From Streptomyces tropicalis (GTDB taxonomy: Bacteria; Actinomycetota; Actinomycetes; Streptomycetales; Streptomycetaceae), in assembly GCF_029269835.1 (NCBI RefSeq), contig NZ_JARJBB010000011.1, forward strand, positions 62,001-126,000: a DNA stretch of 64,000 nt, read 5' to 3'. The notes under the pieces were generated by a model, which ran no database searches, was not told where the DNA came from, and saw only the letters and a program-made list of their open reading frames with translations. Made by a program: the position numbers and the translations under genes. This document shows, one piece after another, positions 51,499 through 60,130 of this stretch; the stretch's first letter is position 1; every line of letters starts with the position of its first letter.

Positions 51499-51662
51499 AG
51501 GGCTGTCCCGCGATCCCCGGTGGATCAACGCACGGCGTCAGATGCGGTGCGTCGCAAGGCGGAGGGTCGTCCCCGTACTGGGCGTATTCGGGCGATCCGA
51601 CAACGCTGCGAGGTGCCGTAGCCGCCGTCGTGCGCCCGCCGGGGATTGCGGGACAGCCCTTA
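51497..51662 (+). mobile_element. TA-flanked MITE-like element B
   Basis: 24-base terminal inverted repeats including the TA (one mismatch), AGGGCTGTCCCGC at the left and GCGGGACAGCCCT at the right, flanked by TA at 51497-51498 and 51661-51662. It shares its left TA with element A. The right TA is part of the TAA stop codon of glmM. TA target and ends fit IS630/Tc1-type MITEs. No transposase gene in the window. Confidence 0.8.
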
Positions 51663-53018
51663 GCCCAGCGCCGACTTCACCGCGTCGGCCAGGCGGCCGG
51701 CCACCGACCGGGCCTGGTCGATGTCGGCGGCCTCGACCATGACCCGCACCAGCGGCTCGGTGCCGGACGGACGCAGCAGCACCCGCCCGGTCTCCCCCAG
51801 CTCGCGCTCCGCCTCGGCGACCGCGGAGGCCAGCTCGGCGGACGTCTTCACCCGGGACTTGTCCACGTCGGGCACGTTGACCAGGACCTGCGGCAGCCGC
51901 TCCATGACGCCGACCAGATCCCGCAGCGGACGGCCGGTCTGGGCGACCCGCGCCGCCAGCATCAGACCGGTCAGCGTGCCGTCGCCGGTGGTGGCGTGGT
52001 CGAGGATGATGACGTGGCCGGACTGCTCGCCGCCGAGGGCGAAGCCGTTCTGCTTCATCTCCTCCAGGACGTAGCGGTCGCCGACCGCGGTCTGCACGAG
52101 GTGGATGCCCTCGCGCTCCATGGCCAGCTTGAAGCCCAGGTTCGACATCACGGTCGCGACGACGGTGTCGGAGCGCAGCGCGCCCCGCTCCCGCATCGCC
52201 AGCGCGAGCACGGCGAGGATCTGGTCGCCGTCGATCTCCGCGCCGGTGTGGTCGACGGCCAGGCAGCGGTCCGCGTCGCCGTCGTGCGCGATGCCGAGGT
52301 CGGCGCCGTGCGCCACGACCGCGGCCCTGATCTTGTCCAGGTGGGTGGAGCCGCAGCCGTCGTTGATGTTGAGGCCGTCCGGCTCGGCGCCGATCGTGAC
52401 GATCTCGGCACCGGCCCGCGCGAACGCCTCCGGCGAGACCCGGGAGGCCGCCCCGTGCGCCTCGTCCAGGACGATCTTCAGCCCGTCCAGGCGGTTGGGG
52501 AGCACGGCGATGAGGTGGGCGACGTACTGGTCGAAGCCCTCGTCGTACTCACGGACCCGGCCGACGCCCGCCCCGGTGGGGCGCTCCCAGGGGGCACCGG
52601 TGCGGTGCTCCTCGTGGACGGACTCGATCCGGTCCTCCAGCTCGTCGGCGAGCTTGTGACCGCCGCGGGCGAAGAACTTGATCCCGTTGTCGGGCATGGC
52701 GTTGTGGCTGGCCGACAGCATCACACCGAGGTCGGCGCCGAGCGCGCCGGTGAGGTACGCGACCGCGGGAGTCGGCAGCACACCGACCCGCAGCACGTTC
52801 ACGCCCGCGCTGGCCAGGCCGGCGACCACGGCGGCCTCCAGGAACTCCCCGGACGCGCGCGGGTCCCGACCGACCACCGCCGTCGGCCGGTGGCCTTCGA
52901 AGGTGCCCGCCTCGGCGAGTACGTGCGCCGCGGCGACGGAGAGGCCGAGCGCCATCTCGGCCGTCAGGTCCGCATTGGCGACGCCGCGCACGCCGTCCGT
53001 GCCGAAGAGTCGTCCCAC
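51660..53018 (-). CDS. glmM: phosphoglucosamine mutase
   Basis: 452 residues. Converts glucosamine-6-phosphate to glucosamine-1-phosphate. Phosphoserine loop MLSASHNAMPDNG at about 100, metal loop AHDGDADRC, substrate loop GGEQSGHVI, and the C-terminal phosphate-binding RPSGTEPLVRVM. ATG 53018. The TAA stop coincides with the terminal TA of element B. Follows rpsI on the same strand. Confidence 0.97.
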   Translation of the reverse strand: MGRLFGTDGVRGVANADLTAEMALGLSVAAAHVLAEAGTFEGHRPTAVVGRDPRASGEFLEAAVVAGLASAGVNVLRVGVLPTPAVAYLTGALGADLGVMLSASHNAMPDNGIKFFARGGHKLADELEDRIESVHEEHRTGAPWERPTGAGVGRVREYDEGFDQYVAHLIAVLPNRLDGLKIVLDEAHGAASRVSPEAFARAGAEIVTIGAEPDGLNINDGCGSTHLDKIRAAVVAHGADLGIAHDGDADRCLAVDHTGAEIDGDQILAVLALAMRERGALRSDTVVATVMSNLGFKLAMEREGIHLVQTAVGDRYVLEEMKQNGFALGGEQSGHVIILDHATTGDGTLTGLMLAARVAQTGRPLRDLVGVMERLPQVLVNVPDVDKSRVKTSAELASAVAEAERELGETGRVLLRPSGTEPLVRVMVEAADIDQARSVAGRLADAVKSALG

Positions 53019-53199
53019 TTGTCCTCCTGAGGAAGCGTCCGTTCGAAGAGCCGTGCCGATGTGTTCAGCGCGCGTTCACTGGGTTTGATGCACCGGACCC
53101 GCCTGCGGCTCCGCATTCCGGGCTCTTCGAAAGCCCGTCCATCCGATCGCATCAACCGTTGAGCGTCCTGTGCCGTTATACGCCCACGTCTGTGATAAA

Positions 53200-53241
53200 C
53201 GAACGCCCCGGCGGCACAGTGGCGTGCCGCCGGGGCGTTCG
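53200..53241 (-). terminator. rplM-rpsI operon terminator
   Basis: 18-bp perfect stem (53200-53217 with 53224-53241) and 6-base loop, 19 bases after the rpsI stop. Confidence 0.87.
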
Positions 53242-53260
53242 GAGTACGAGCAGGCGACGA

Positions 53261-53773
53261 TCAGCGCTTGCTGTACTGCGGGGCCTTGCGGGCCTTCTTG
53301 AGACCGGCCTTCTTGCGCTCGACCGCACGGTCGTCGCGCTTGAGGAAGCCGGCCTTCTTCAGCGCGCCGCGGTTGTTGTCCACGTCGGCCTCGTTCAGCG
53401 CGCGGGCGACACCGAGACGGAGCGCACCGGCCTGACCGGAGACGCCGCCACCCGCGATGCGGGCGATGACGTCGTAACGGCCCTCGAGCTCGAGCACCTT
53501 GAAGGGCTCGTTGACTTCCTGCTGGTGCACCTTGTTCGGGAAGTAGTCCTCGAGGGTGCGGCCGTTGATCTTCCACTTGCCGGTGCCCGGGACGATCCGG
53601 ACACGGGCGATGGCGTTCTTGCGGCGGCCCAGGCCGGCGGCCGGCTGGGGCTCGCCGAAGCGGGAGGCCATGGACTCCGAGGTGTACTCGCCCTCGACGG
53701 GGACCTCGGACTCGGTGGTGTAGCTGTCGATGTCGATCTCTTCGAGCGGCTGCTCGGCAGTGGTCTCGGCCAC
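53261..53773 (-). CDS. rpsI: 30S ribosomal protein S9
   Basis: 170 residues. The conserved S9 body begins at about residue 45 (GLGRRKNAIARVRIVPGTGKW) and ends in the tRNA-contacting KKARKAPQYSKR tail. As in other streptomycetes it carries an acidic N-terminal extension of about 45 residues. GTG 53773 with GAGGAG upstream. Follows rplM by 42 bp. Confidence 0.97.
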   Translation of the reverse strand: MAETTAEQPLEEIDIDSYTTESEVPVEGEYTSESMASRFGEPQPAAGLGRRKNAIARVRIVPGTGKWKINGRTLEDYFPNKVHQQEVNEPFKVLELEGRYDVIARIAGGGVSGQAGALRLGVARALNEADVDNNRGALKKAGFLKRDDRAVERKKAGLKKARKAPQYSKR

Positions 53774-53815
53774 GATGCTCCTCAGATTCTCTTCAGTCTT
53801 AGGGGGTGGCCGGAC

Positions 53816-54259
53816 TTACTGCGCGACCTGGGTGATCTCGAACGGCACCGGCTGCTGGGCAGCGTGCGGGTGCTGGTCGCCCGAGTAGACCTTCAGCTTG
53901 GAGAGCATCTGACGGCCCAGGGTGTTCTTGGGGAGCATGCCCTTGACGGCCTTCTCGACGGCCTTCTCGGGGTTCTTCGCGAGCAGCTCGTCGTAGCGGA
54001 CGGAGCGCAGACCACCCGGGTAGCCGGAGTGGCGGTACGCCATCTTCTGGGTCCGCTTGTTGCCGGAGAGGTGCACCTTGTCGGCGTTGATGATGATGAC
54101 GAAGTCACCAGCGTCGACGTGCGGCGCGTAGATCGGCTTGTGCTTGCCCCGCAGAAGGGTGGCGGCGGTGGTGGCGAGACGGCCCAGGACAACGTCCTGA
54201 GCGTCGATGACGTGCCACTGGCGCGTCACATCGCCGGGCTTGGGGCTGTACGTACGCAC
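53816..54259 (-). CDS. rplM: 50S ribosomal protein L13
   Basis: 147 residues. WHVIDAQDVVLGRLAT at the N-terminus, YRHSGYPGGL and GMLPKNTLGRQML signatures. GTG 54259. First gene of the rplM-rpsI pair; its promoter lies in the divergent 380-bp region toward the next plus-strand gene. Confidence 0.97.
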   Translation of the reverse strand: MRTYSPKPGDVTRQWHVIDAQDVVLGRLATTAATLLRGKHKPIYAPHVDAGDFVIIINADKVHLSGNKRTQKMAYRHSGYPGGLRSVRYDELLAKNPEKAVEKAVKGMLPKNTLGRQMLSKLKVYSGDQHPHAAQQPVPFEITQVAQ

Positions 54260-54638
54260 GGTTCGTAGCCTTCGCTTCTTCAGTGAGTGGTCCTGACAAG
54301 GTCACCGAAGACGATCACGACAGCCCTGACCGCACTGCGGTGACGCATACCGCGCGCTGGTCGCTGGTCATCGGCCCGGTGGACCGGTGTAAGGGCCGGT
54401 TCCGTGAGAAGAGCCAAGCCAATACACAACGAAGAGGCAGAATACCCGCAGCGCCACGGCCGGGTCAAAACGGTGGGCGCGATCGCCGGTCCTGCATCGT
54501 CCGGACCCAGTGTACGGGCCCGGCCGCCCGGGCCCGGCCCACCGGACGTACGGGTATGTGACGGCCTGCACCAAAGGCTCCGCGAAGGGTCTCCGCGCCC
54601 ACACCGGCCGCCCCCGGCCCCCGTCTAAGATGCGCCCC

Positions 54639-55508
54639 ATGAGTTATGGGCAGGGGGGCTCGCAGTCCCAGTGGGATCCCTGGAAACCGAATTCCCAGCA
54701 GCCGTGGAGCGGCGGCGACGGACCGTCCCCGGACTGGGCCGCGCTGGCGGAGGCGTCCGAGACACGCAACAGACGGCGCCGGCTGCTGTTCATCGGCGGC
54801 GGAGCACTCGCCACCGTCGCCGTCGGCACGGCCGTCGCCATGGCCGTGGTCTCGGCGAACGGCACGAACGGCCGGCCGGGCTCCCAGCTGCCCGCCTCGG
54901 CGCCCCTGCCGAGCGACTCGGCCGCCGCCCCCTCCTTCGCGCCCACCAGCGCCCCGCCGCCGCTGGACCCCAAGGACTTCATATCCAGCGCCGGGAAGGA
55001 CACGGCGCCGCTCAGCCCGGAGACCCTCTTCCCGGGCACCCAGCTGACCATGGGCGAGAGCGTGTACAAGAAGGGGCCCACGGCCGACGTCAAGAACTGC
55101 GCCGCGGCCGCGCAGGGCACGCTGCCACAGGTCCTGACCTCGGGCGGCTGCACCCGGCTGATGCGCGTCACCTACGTCAAGGACGGCATCGCGGTGACCG
55201 TCGGTGTCGCCGTCTTCGACACCGAGGCACAGGCCACGAAGGCCAAGGGCCGGGCCGACCGGAAGAGCATCGTCAAGCCGCTGTCCGGCAAGGGCGTGAA
55301 GCCCTTCTGCACCGGCGCCGTCTGCCGCTCCACGACGAACGCCTACGGCCGCTACGCCTACTTCACCCTTTCCGGCTTCACCAGCGGCAAGAACGTCACG
55401 GCCAAGGACACCAAGGTCTTCCGGACCGGCGACGACCTGGCCGAGTTCGCGTTCCGGCAGATCCGCCGGCGCGGCGAGGCGCAGGCCTCCGCGGCGGCCT
55501 CCCAGTAG
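54639..55508 (+). CDS. membrane-anchored extracytoplasmic protein of unknown function
   Basis: 289 residues. Gly/Gln/Trp-rich cytosolic start (SYGQGGSQSQWDPWKPNSQQ), a basic stop (RNRRRR), one membrane helix (LLFIGGGALATVAVGTAVAMAVV, about 50-72), a Pro/Ala/Ser spacer, then an external domain with four Cys (VKNCAAAAQG, SGGCTRLM, KPFCTGAVCRS) likely forming disulfides. Conserved next to rplM in streptomycetes from memory, function unknown. ATG 54639; an ATG nine bases upstream is possible. Confidence 0.78.
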   Translation: MSYGQGGSQSQWDPWKPNSQQPWSGGDGPSPDWAALAEASETRNRRRRLLFIGGGALATVAVGTAVAMAVVSANGTNGRPGSQLPASAPLPSDSAAAPSFAPTSAPPPLDPKDFISSAGKDTAPLSPETLFPGTQLTMGESVYKKGPTADVKNCAAAAQGTLPQVLTSGGCTRLMRVTYVKDGIAVTVGVAVFDTEAQATKAKGRADRKSIVKPLSGKGVKPFCTGAVCRSTTNAYGRYAYFTLSGFTSGKNVTAKDTKVFRTGDDLAEFAFRQIRRRGEAQASAAASQ

Positions 55509-55560
55509 CCGCCCCGCGGCGCCCGCCCCCCACCGGGCGCCGCACCCCCGACGGGACCGT

Positions 55561-56418
55561 TCAGCAGCACCCCGCCGCCGGCAGCGTCCGCCGGTTGCGG
55601 GCCTCCCTGCTCCGCGCCGCCAGCAGCTCGTCGGCCGGATAGCCGACCTCCTCCAGCGTCAGCCCGTGCGGCCGGACCACGTGCACGGCGGAGTCCCGCA
55701 CCCCGGCGCCCAGCACCCGCCCCGGCCAGTCGGCCGGCCGGTGCCCGTCGCCGACGAACAGCAGCGCCCCGATGAGGGAGCGGACCATGTTGTGGCAGAA
55801 GGCGTCGGCGCGGACGGTGGCGGTGATCACGCCGTCCTCCCCGCGCACCAGGCTCAGCTCCTGGAGGGTGCGGATGGTGGTCGCGCCCTCGCGCCGCTTG
55901 CAGTAGGCGGCGAAGTCGTGCTCGCCCAGCAGGCGCCGCGCGGCCTCGTTCATGGCGTCGACGTCGAGCGGCCAGTCGTGCCACAGGACGTGGCCGCGCA
56001 GCAGCGGGTCGACACCGCCGGGGTGGTCGGTGACGCGGTAGGCGTAGCGGCGCCAGATCGCGGAGAACCGCGCGTTGAAGCCGGCCGGGGCCTCGCCGAG
56101 GGACCAGACGCGGACGTCCTTCGGCAGCCGCCCCGCGAGCCGCTTCAGCAGCTTCTCCCGGTGCTCGGCCCACAGCCCGGCCGGCAGGTCGACGTGCGCG
56201 ACCTGCCCGCGCGCGTGCACCCCGGCGTCCGTGCGCCCGGCCACGGTCAGCTCGTACGTCGTCTCCCCGGACCGGGTCACCGTCCGCAGGGCGTCCTCGA
56301 TCTCACCCTGCACGGTCCGCCTCCCGCCGGCCTGCTTGGCCCACCCGTGGAAGGCCGTGCCGTCGTAGGAGAGGTCGAGACGGATCCGGACGTACCCGGG
56401 CTGTGCTTCGTCGCTCAC
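55561..56418 (-). CDS. truA: tRNA pseudouridine(38-40) synthase
   Basis: 285 residues. Catalytic Asp in TVAGRTDAGVHARGQ at about 65, YDGTAFHGWAKQ near the start, and FCHNMVRSLIGALL. GTG 56418 has AGGAGG about ten bases upstream. Last gene of the alpha-operon-linked block; element C separates it from rplQ. Confidence 0.96.
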   Translation of the reverse strand: MSDEAQPGYVRIRLDLSYDGTAFHGWAKQAGGRRTVQGEIEDALRTVTRSGETTYELTVAGRTDAGVHARGQVAHVDLPAGLWAEHREKLLKRLAGRLPKDVRVWSLGEAPAGFNARFSAIWRRYAYRVTDHPGGVDPLLRGHVLWHDWPLDVDAMNEAARRLLGEHDFAAYCKRREGATTIRTLQELSLVRGEDGVITATVRADAFCHNMVRSLIGALLFVGDGHRPADWPGRVLGAGVRDSAVHVVRPHGLTLEEVGYPADELLAARSREARNRRTLPAAGCC

Positions 56419-56435
56419 TGTCGAAAATCCTCCTG

Positions 56436-56599
56436 GTGCCGTGGCAGGCCATGTCCGCCCGCTGAGGAGCGGCGTCCGGTGCGTGCGCTCGCTGCGCCGG
56501 GGCGGAAGTCCTCGTACGGGGCGTACTCGGGCTGCCGGCCGGTGCGGAGAGCGTGCGTGCCGGGCGTCGCGACGGGGCGAACGTTGTCTGCCACGGCAC
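56436..56599 (+). mobile_element. MITE-like structured element C
   Basis: Perfect 12-base inverted ends GTGCCGTGGCAG / CTGCCACGGCAC. Interior 56470-56573 is homologous to element A, including 30 identical bases at 56504-56533. Inner arms pair over 22 positions (56469-56490 with 56549-56570) with wobble pairs at the same places as element A. One T-A pair of A is G-C here. Sits between rplQ and truA, directly upstream of the truA ribosome site. Confidence 0.72.
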
Positions 56600-56612
56600 T
56601 GGGTACGCGAAA

Positions 56613-56640
56613 GCGGGCCCGCCCCTCAGGACGGGCCCGC
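56613..56640 (-). terminator. rplQ terminator
   Basis: 9-bp perfect stem GCGGGCCCG / CGGGCCCGC with a 10-base loop, 18 bases after the rplQ stop. Confidence 0.78.
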
Positions 56641-56657
56641 TCGGCGCGAGGTCGGCC

Positions 56658-57134
56658 TCAGGCGTCCTTGGACTCCTCGGCAGGGGCCTCGGTGCCCTCG
56701 GCCTGCGTGGCCTCGGACTCCTTCACGGCGCGCTTGGTCGCCGCCTCGGCCTCGCCGACCGCCTTCTGCTGCACCGTCAGGGCCTCGACCAGCTCGATGA
56801 CGGCCATGGGCGCGTTGTCGCCACGGCGGTTACCGATCTTGGTGATGCGGGTGTAGCCACCCGGACGGTTCTCGTAGCGCGGGCCGATCTCGGTGAAGAG
56901 CGTGTGGACGATGCTCTTGTCCGTGATCACCTGCAGCACCTGGCGGCGGTTGTGAAGGTCGCCCTTCTTCGCCTTGGTGACAAGACGCTCCGCGTACGGG
57001 CGCAGGCGGCGGGCCTTCGCCTCGGTGGTGGTGATACGGCCGTGCTCGAAGAGCGACTTCGCGAGGTTCGCGAGGAGCAGCTTCTCGTGCGCGGCGCTGC
57101 CGCCCAGACGGGCACCCTTGGTGGGCTTCGGCAT
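56658..57134 (-). CDS. rplQ: 50S ribosomal protein L17
   Basis: 158 residues. L17 core at 1-115 (GGSAAHEKLLLANLAKSLFEHGRITTTEAKA) followed by an acidic Ala/Glu-rich tail of about 35 residues seen in actinobacterial L17. ATG 57134. Follows rpoA by 178 bp with a hairpin between. Confidence 0.97.
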   Translation of the reverse strand: MPKPTKGARLGGSAAHEKLLLANLAKSLFEHGRITTTEAKARRLRPYAERLVTKAKKGDLHNRRQVLQVITDKSIVHTLFTEIGPRYENRPGGYTRITKIGNRRGDNAPMAVIELVEALTVQQKAVGEAEAATKRAVKESEATQAEGTEAPAEESKDA

Positions 57135-57213
57135 GGTGTTTCTCCTAGGTGTCTGCCGCGGCCGTGTCAGGTACCGCGGTCAGTATCCGAGCGGGCGGTC
57201 GCCCGTCGGAGAT

Positions 57214-57242
57214 CCGGGAGCAGCCCCGAGGGGCGCTCCCGG
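57214..57242 (-). terminator. hairpin between rpoA and rplQ
   Basis: Outer stem CCGGGAGC / GCTCCCGG and inner stem GCCCC / GGGGC, separated by one unpaired base. May lower or process read-through from rpoA into rplQ. Confidence 0.6.
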
Positions 57243-57312
57243 AAGGGGCGCGGGGAGCTGCACGATTAGGCACAGCGCACCCGCACCCGGGATCGGAGTG
57301 TCGGTCCCGAGC

Positions 57313-58335
57313 TCAGTACTGCTCGGTCTCGACGAACCCGGCGTCCGCGTCGTCGTCGGTGCCGAAGGCGTCGGCGGCGGCGGTCGGGTCGAATCCGGGC
57401 GGGCTGTCCTTCAGGGCCAGGCCCATGCCGGCCAGCTTCGCCTTGACCTCGTCGATCGACTTCGCACCGAAGTTGCGGATGTCGAGCAGGTCGGCCTCGG
57501 AGCGGGCGACGAGCTCACCCACGGAGTGGATGCCCTCGCGCTTGAGGCAGTTGTAGGAGCGGACCGTGAGCTCCAGCTCCTCGATCGGCAGGGCCAGGTC
57601 GGCGGCCAGGGCGGCGTCCGTCGGGGACGGGCCCATGTCGATGCCCTCGGCGTCGATGTTCAGCTCACGGGCGAGACCGAACAGCTCGACCAGGGTCTTG
57701 CCCGCCGACGCCATGGCGTCACGGGGACGCATGGCCTGCTTCGTCTCGACGTCGACGATCAGCTTGTCGAAGTCGGTGCGCTGCTCGACACGGGTGGCCT
57801 CGACCTTGTACGTGACCTTCAGCACCGGGCTGTAGATCGAGTCGACCGGGATCCGGCCGATCTCCTGGCCCACCTGCTTGTTCTGCACGGCGGAGACGTA
57901 GCCGCGACCGCGCTCGACGGTCAGCTCCATCTCCAGCTTGCCCTTGCCGTTGAGCGTGGCCAGGACCAGGTCGGGGTTGTGGACCTCGACACCGGCCGGG
58001 GGCGCGATGTCGGCGGCGGTGACCAGACCCGGGCCCTGCTTGCGCAGGTACATCACGACCGGCTCGTCGTGCTCCGAGGAGACGACCAGCTGCTTGATGT
58101 TGAGGATCAGGTCGGTGACGTCCTCCTTGACGCCCGGCACGGTGGTGAACTCGTGCAGGACACCGTCGATGCGGATGCTGGTGACGGCAGCGCCGGGGAT
58201 CGACGACAGGAGGGTGCGGCGGAGGGAGTTGCCGAGGGTGTAGCCGAAGCCCGGCTCCAGCGGCTCGATCACGAACCGGGAGCGGAACTCGTCGACGACC
58301 TCTTCGGTCAACGAGGGACGCTGAGCGATCAGCAT
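57313..58335 (-). CDS. rpoA: DNA-directed RNA polymerase alpha subunit
   Basis: 340 residues. N-terminal assembly domain (FVIEPLEPGFGYTLGNSLRRTLLSSIPGAAVTSI) and C-terminal helix-hairpin-helix domain (RSYNCLKREGIHSVGELVARSEADLLDIRNFG), joined by an acidic linker. ATG start at 58335. Confidence 0.98.
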   Translation of the reverse strand: MLIAQRPSLTEEVVDEFRSRFVIEPLEPGFGYTLGNSLRRTLLSSIPGAAVTSIRIDGVLHEFTTVPGVKEDVTDLILNIKQLVVSSEHDEPVVMYLRKQGPGLVTAADIAPPAGVEVHNPDLVLATLNGKGKLEMELTVERGRGYVSAVQNKQVGQEIGRIPVDSIYSPVLKVTYKVEATRVEQRTDFDKLIVDVETKQAMRPRDAMASAGKTLVELFGLARELNIDAEGIDMGPSPTDAALAADLALPIEELELTVRSYNCLKREGIHSVGELVARSEADLLDIRNFGAKSIDEVKAKLAGMGLALKDSPPGFDPTAAADAFGTDDDADAGFVETEQY

Positions 58336-58424
58336 GTGTGGATCAGATCCTTCTTTCGTGGACGCCCGCTATTTGACGTCCGACGGTGTCCGCGCCCGTG
58401 AGGAACGCGGCTACTGCAAGGGTA

Positions 58425-58461
58425 CGGGCGGCACGGCCCCTTCACGGTGCCGTGCCGCCCG
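58425..58461 (-). terminator. hairpin between rpsK and rpoA
   Basis: 13-bp perfect stem (58425-58437 with 58449-58461), 11-base loop, in the 155-bp gap. Possible attenuator, since rpoA has only about 90 bp left for a separate promoter. Confidence 0.65.
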
Positions 58462-58490
58462 AACCCGAAGCCGTACGAAGCGGCCGTGCG

Positions 58491-58895
58491 TCAGACGCGG
58501 CGGCGCTTCGGCGGACGGCAGCCGTTGTGCGGGGTCGGCGTGACGTCCTGGATGGAGCCGACCTCGAGGCCCGTGGCCTGGAGGGAGCGGATCGCGGTCT
58601 CACGACCGGAACCCGGGCCCTTCACGAAGACGTCCACCTTGCGCATGCCGTGCTCCTGCGCGCGGCGGGCTGCCGACTCGGCGGCCATCTGCGCGGCGAA
58701 GGGGGTCGACTTGCGCGAGCCCTTGAAGCCGACGTGGCCGGCGGAGGCCCAGGAGATCACGTTGCCGGACGGGTCCGTGATCGAGACGATCGTGTTGTTG
58801 AACGTGCTCTTGATGTGCGCGTGGCCGTGAGCGACGTTCTTCTTTTCCTTGCGGCGCACCTTCTTGGCAGCGCCCTGACGACCCTTGGGGGGCAT
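58491..58895 (-). CDS. rpsK: 30S ribosomal protein S11
   Basis: 134 residues. NVAHGHAHIKSTFNNTIVSITD at the N-terminus, VFVKGPGSGRETAIRSLQ and the basic PPKRRRV end. ATG start. 62 bp after rpsM. Confidence 0.98.
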   Translation of the reverse strand: MPPKGRQGAAKKVRRKEKKNVAHGHAHIKSTFNNTIVSITDPSGNVISWASAGHVGFKGSRKSTPFAAQMAAESAARRAQEHGMRKVDVFVKGPGSGRETAIRSLQATGLEVGSIQDVTPTPHNGCRPPKRRRV

Positions 58896-58957
58896 CTCTT
58901 AACTCCTACGGGAGGTGGTCGGTCCTACAGCGAAGACCGTGGACAGTCCGCTGCGGA

Positions 58958-59338
58958 CTACTTCTTGCCCGGCTTCTTCTTGCCGGCGATGGCGCGACGC
59001 GGGCCCTTGCGGGTGCGGGCGTTGGTGCTGGTGCGCTGACCGCGGACGGGCAGACCGCGGCGGTGACGGAGACCCTGGTAGCAGCCGATCTCCACCTTGC
59101 GGCGGATGTCGGCCTGGATCTCACGACGGAGGTCACCCTCGGTCTTGATGTTGCTGTCGACGTACTCGCGGATCGCGACGAGCTGCTCTTCGCTCAGGTC
59201 GCGGACGCGGGTGTTCGGGTCGATGCCGGTCTCGGCCAGCGTCTGCTGCGAGAGGGTCCGGCCGATGCCGAACACGTAGGTGAGGGCGACCTCCACACGC
59301 TTTTCGCGCGGGATGTCAACACCGGAAACGCGTGCCAT
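58958..59338 (-). CDS. rpsM: 30S ribosomal protein S13
   Basis: 126 residues. ARVSGVDIPREKRVEVALTY, helix-two-turn-helix region and the basic RGQRTSTNARTRKGPRRAIAGKKKPGKK end. The 184 bp upstream to rpmJ contain no gene. Confidence 0.98.
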   Translation of the reverse strand: MARVSGVDIPREKRVEVALTYVFGIGRTLSQQTLAETGIDPNTRVRDLSEEQLVAIREYVDSNIKTEGDLRREIQADIRRKVEIGCYQGLRHRRGLPVRGQRTSTNARTRKGPRRAIAGKKKPGKK

Positions 59339-59522
59339 TCAATGGCTCCAGTTGATCCTCGGAGGTCTTCCGCAGATACCGGATCCCAGCCGCCGTACGA
59401 GGTACGAACTGGGTCCCCGGCCTCCGAACCGGGGGTGTCGGAGCCAGACGGCTCCGGGCTCTGCGTATGAACATGTTCGCGTCGCGCGAAGTTCTGCGGG
59501 ATGCAGAGGGTGCGGTCGTGCG

Positions 59523-59636
59523 TCAGCCCTGGCGCTGCTTGTGGCGCGGGTTGTCGCAGATGACCATGACCCGGCCGTGACGGCGGATCACCCTGCACTT
59601 GTCGCAGATCTTCTTGACGCTCGGCTTGACCTTCAT
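59523..59636 (-). CDS. rpmJ: 50S ribosomal protein L36, zinc-binding form
   Basis: 37 residues with the complete zinc ribbon C11, C14, C27, H32 (KICDKCRVI, VICDNPRHKQRQG). This is the C+ paralogue used when zinc is sufficient; a C- copy would be expected elsewhere. ATG 59636. Confidence 0.97.
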   Translation of the reverse strand: MKVKPSVKKICDKCRVIRRHGRVMVICDNPRHKQRQG

Positions 59637-59667
59637 GGGATGTGAGGTTCTCCGGGTCAGTGCCACC

Positions 59668-59711
59668 ACCCCGCGGGAGCGGGATGCGCACCCCGCGGAA
59701 GCGGGATGCGG
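59668..59711. repeat. tandem 22-bp direct repeat between infA and rpmJ
   Basis: Two adjacent 22-base units (59668-59689 and 59690-59711) matching at 20 positions. They share ACCCCGCGG and AGCGGGATGCG. Lies in the leader ahead of rpmJ. Confidence 0.8.
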
Positions 59712-59718
59712 GCAAGAT

Positions 59719-59940
59719 CTACTTGTAGCGGTAGACGATCCGGCCACGCGTCAGGTCGTACGGAGACAGCTCCACCACGACCCGGTCGTCAGGGAGGATG
59801 CGGATGTAGTGCATGCGCATCTTGCCGCTGATGTGTGCCAGGACCTGGTGGCCGTTCTGGAGCTCGACCTTGAACATGGCGTTCGGCAGAGACTCGACGA
59901 CAGTGCCCTCGATCTCGATGGCACCTTGCTTCTTGGCCAC
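59719..59940 (-). CDS. infA: translation initiation factor IF-1
   Basis: 73 residues. OB fold: AIEIEGTVVESLPNAMFKVEL, HISGKMRMHYIRILPDDRVVVELSPYDLTRGRIVYRYK. GTG 59940 with GAAGGGC upstream. Between map and rpmJ as is usual. Confidence 0.98.
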   Translation of the reverse strand: MAKKQGAIEIEGTVVESLPNAMFKVELQNGHQVLAHISGKMRMHYIRILPDDRVVVELSPYDLTRGRIVYRYK

Positions 59941-60130
59941 GCTTCGCCCTTCGAATCGACTACCTTGATCGACTCCGTACGAGCGCATGCGGACATGCGG
60001 GTGCACGAGAGCCGACGAGTCAGTCTACGTCAGCGCACCCGGAAAGACGAATCGGTGAAGTCTGCCCCGTAGCGGAGGTCATCATGCGGGGCGCGGCGGG
60101 CCGCGGTGCGGCTCGGGCCGGCACGGCGGC

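Noticed and set aside
51381..53030. 549-codon plus-strand frame
   Set aside because: Antisense to glmM, which has all its catalytic loops. It also starts inside a repeat element.
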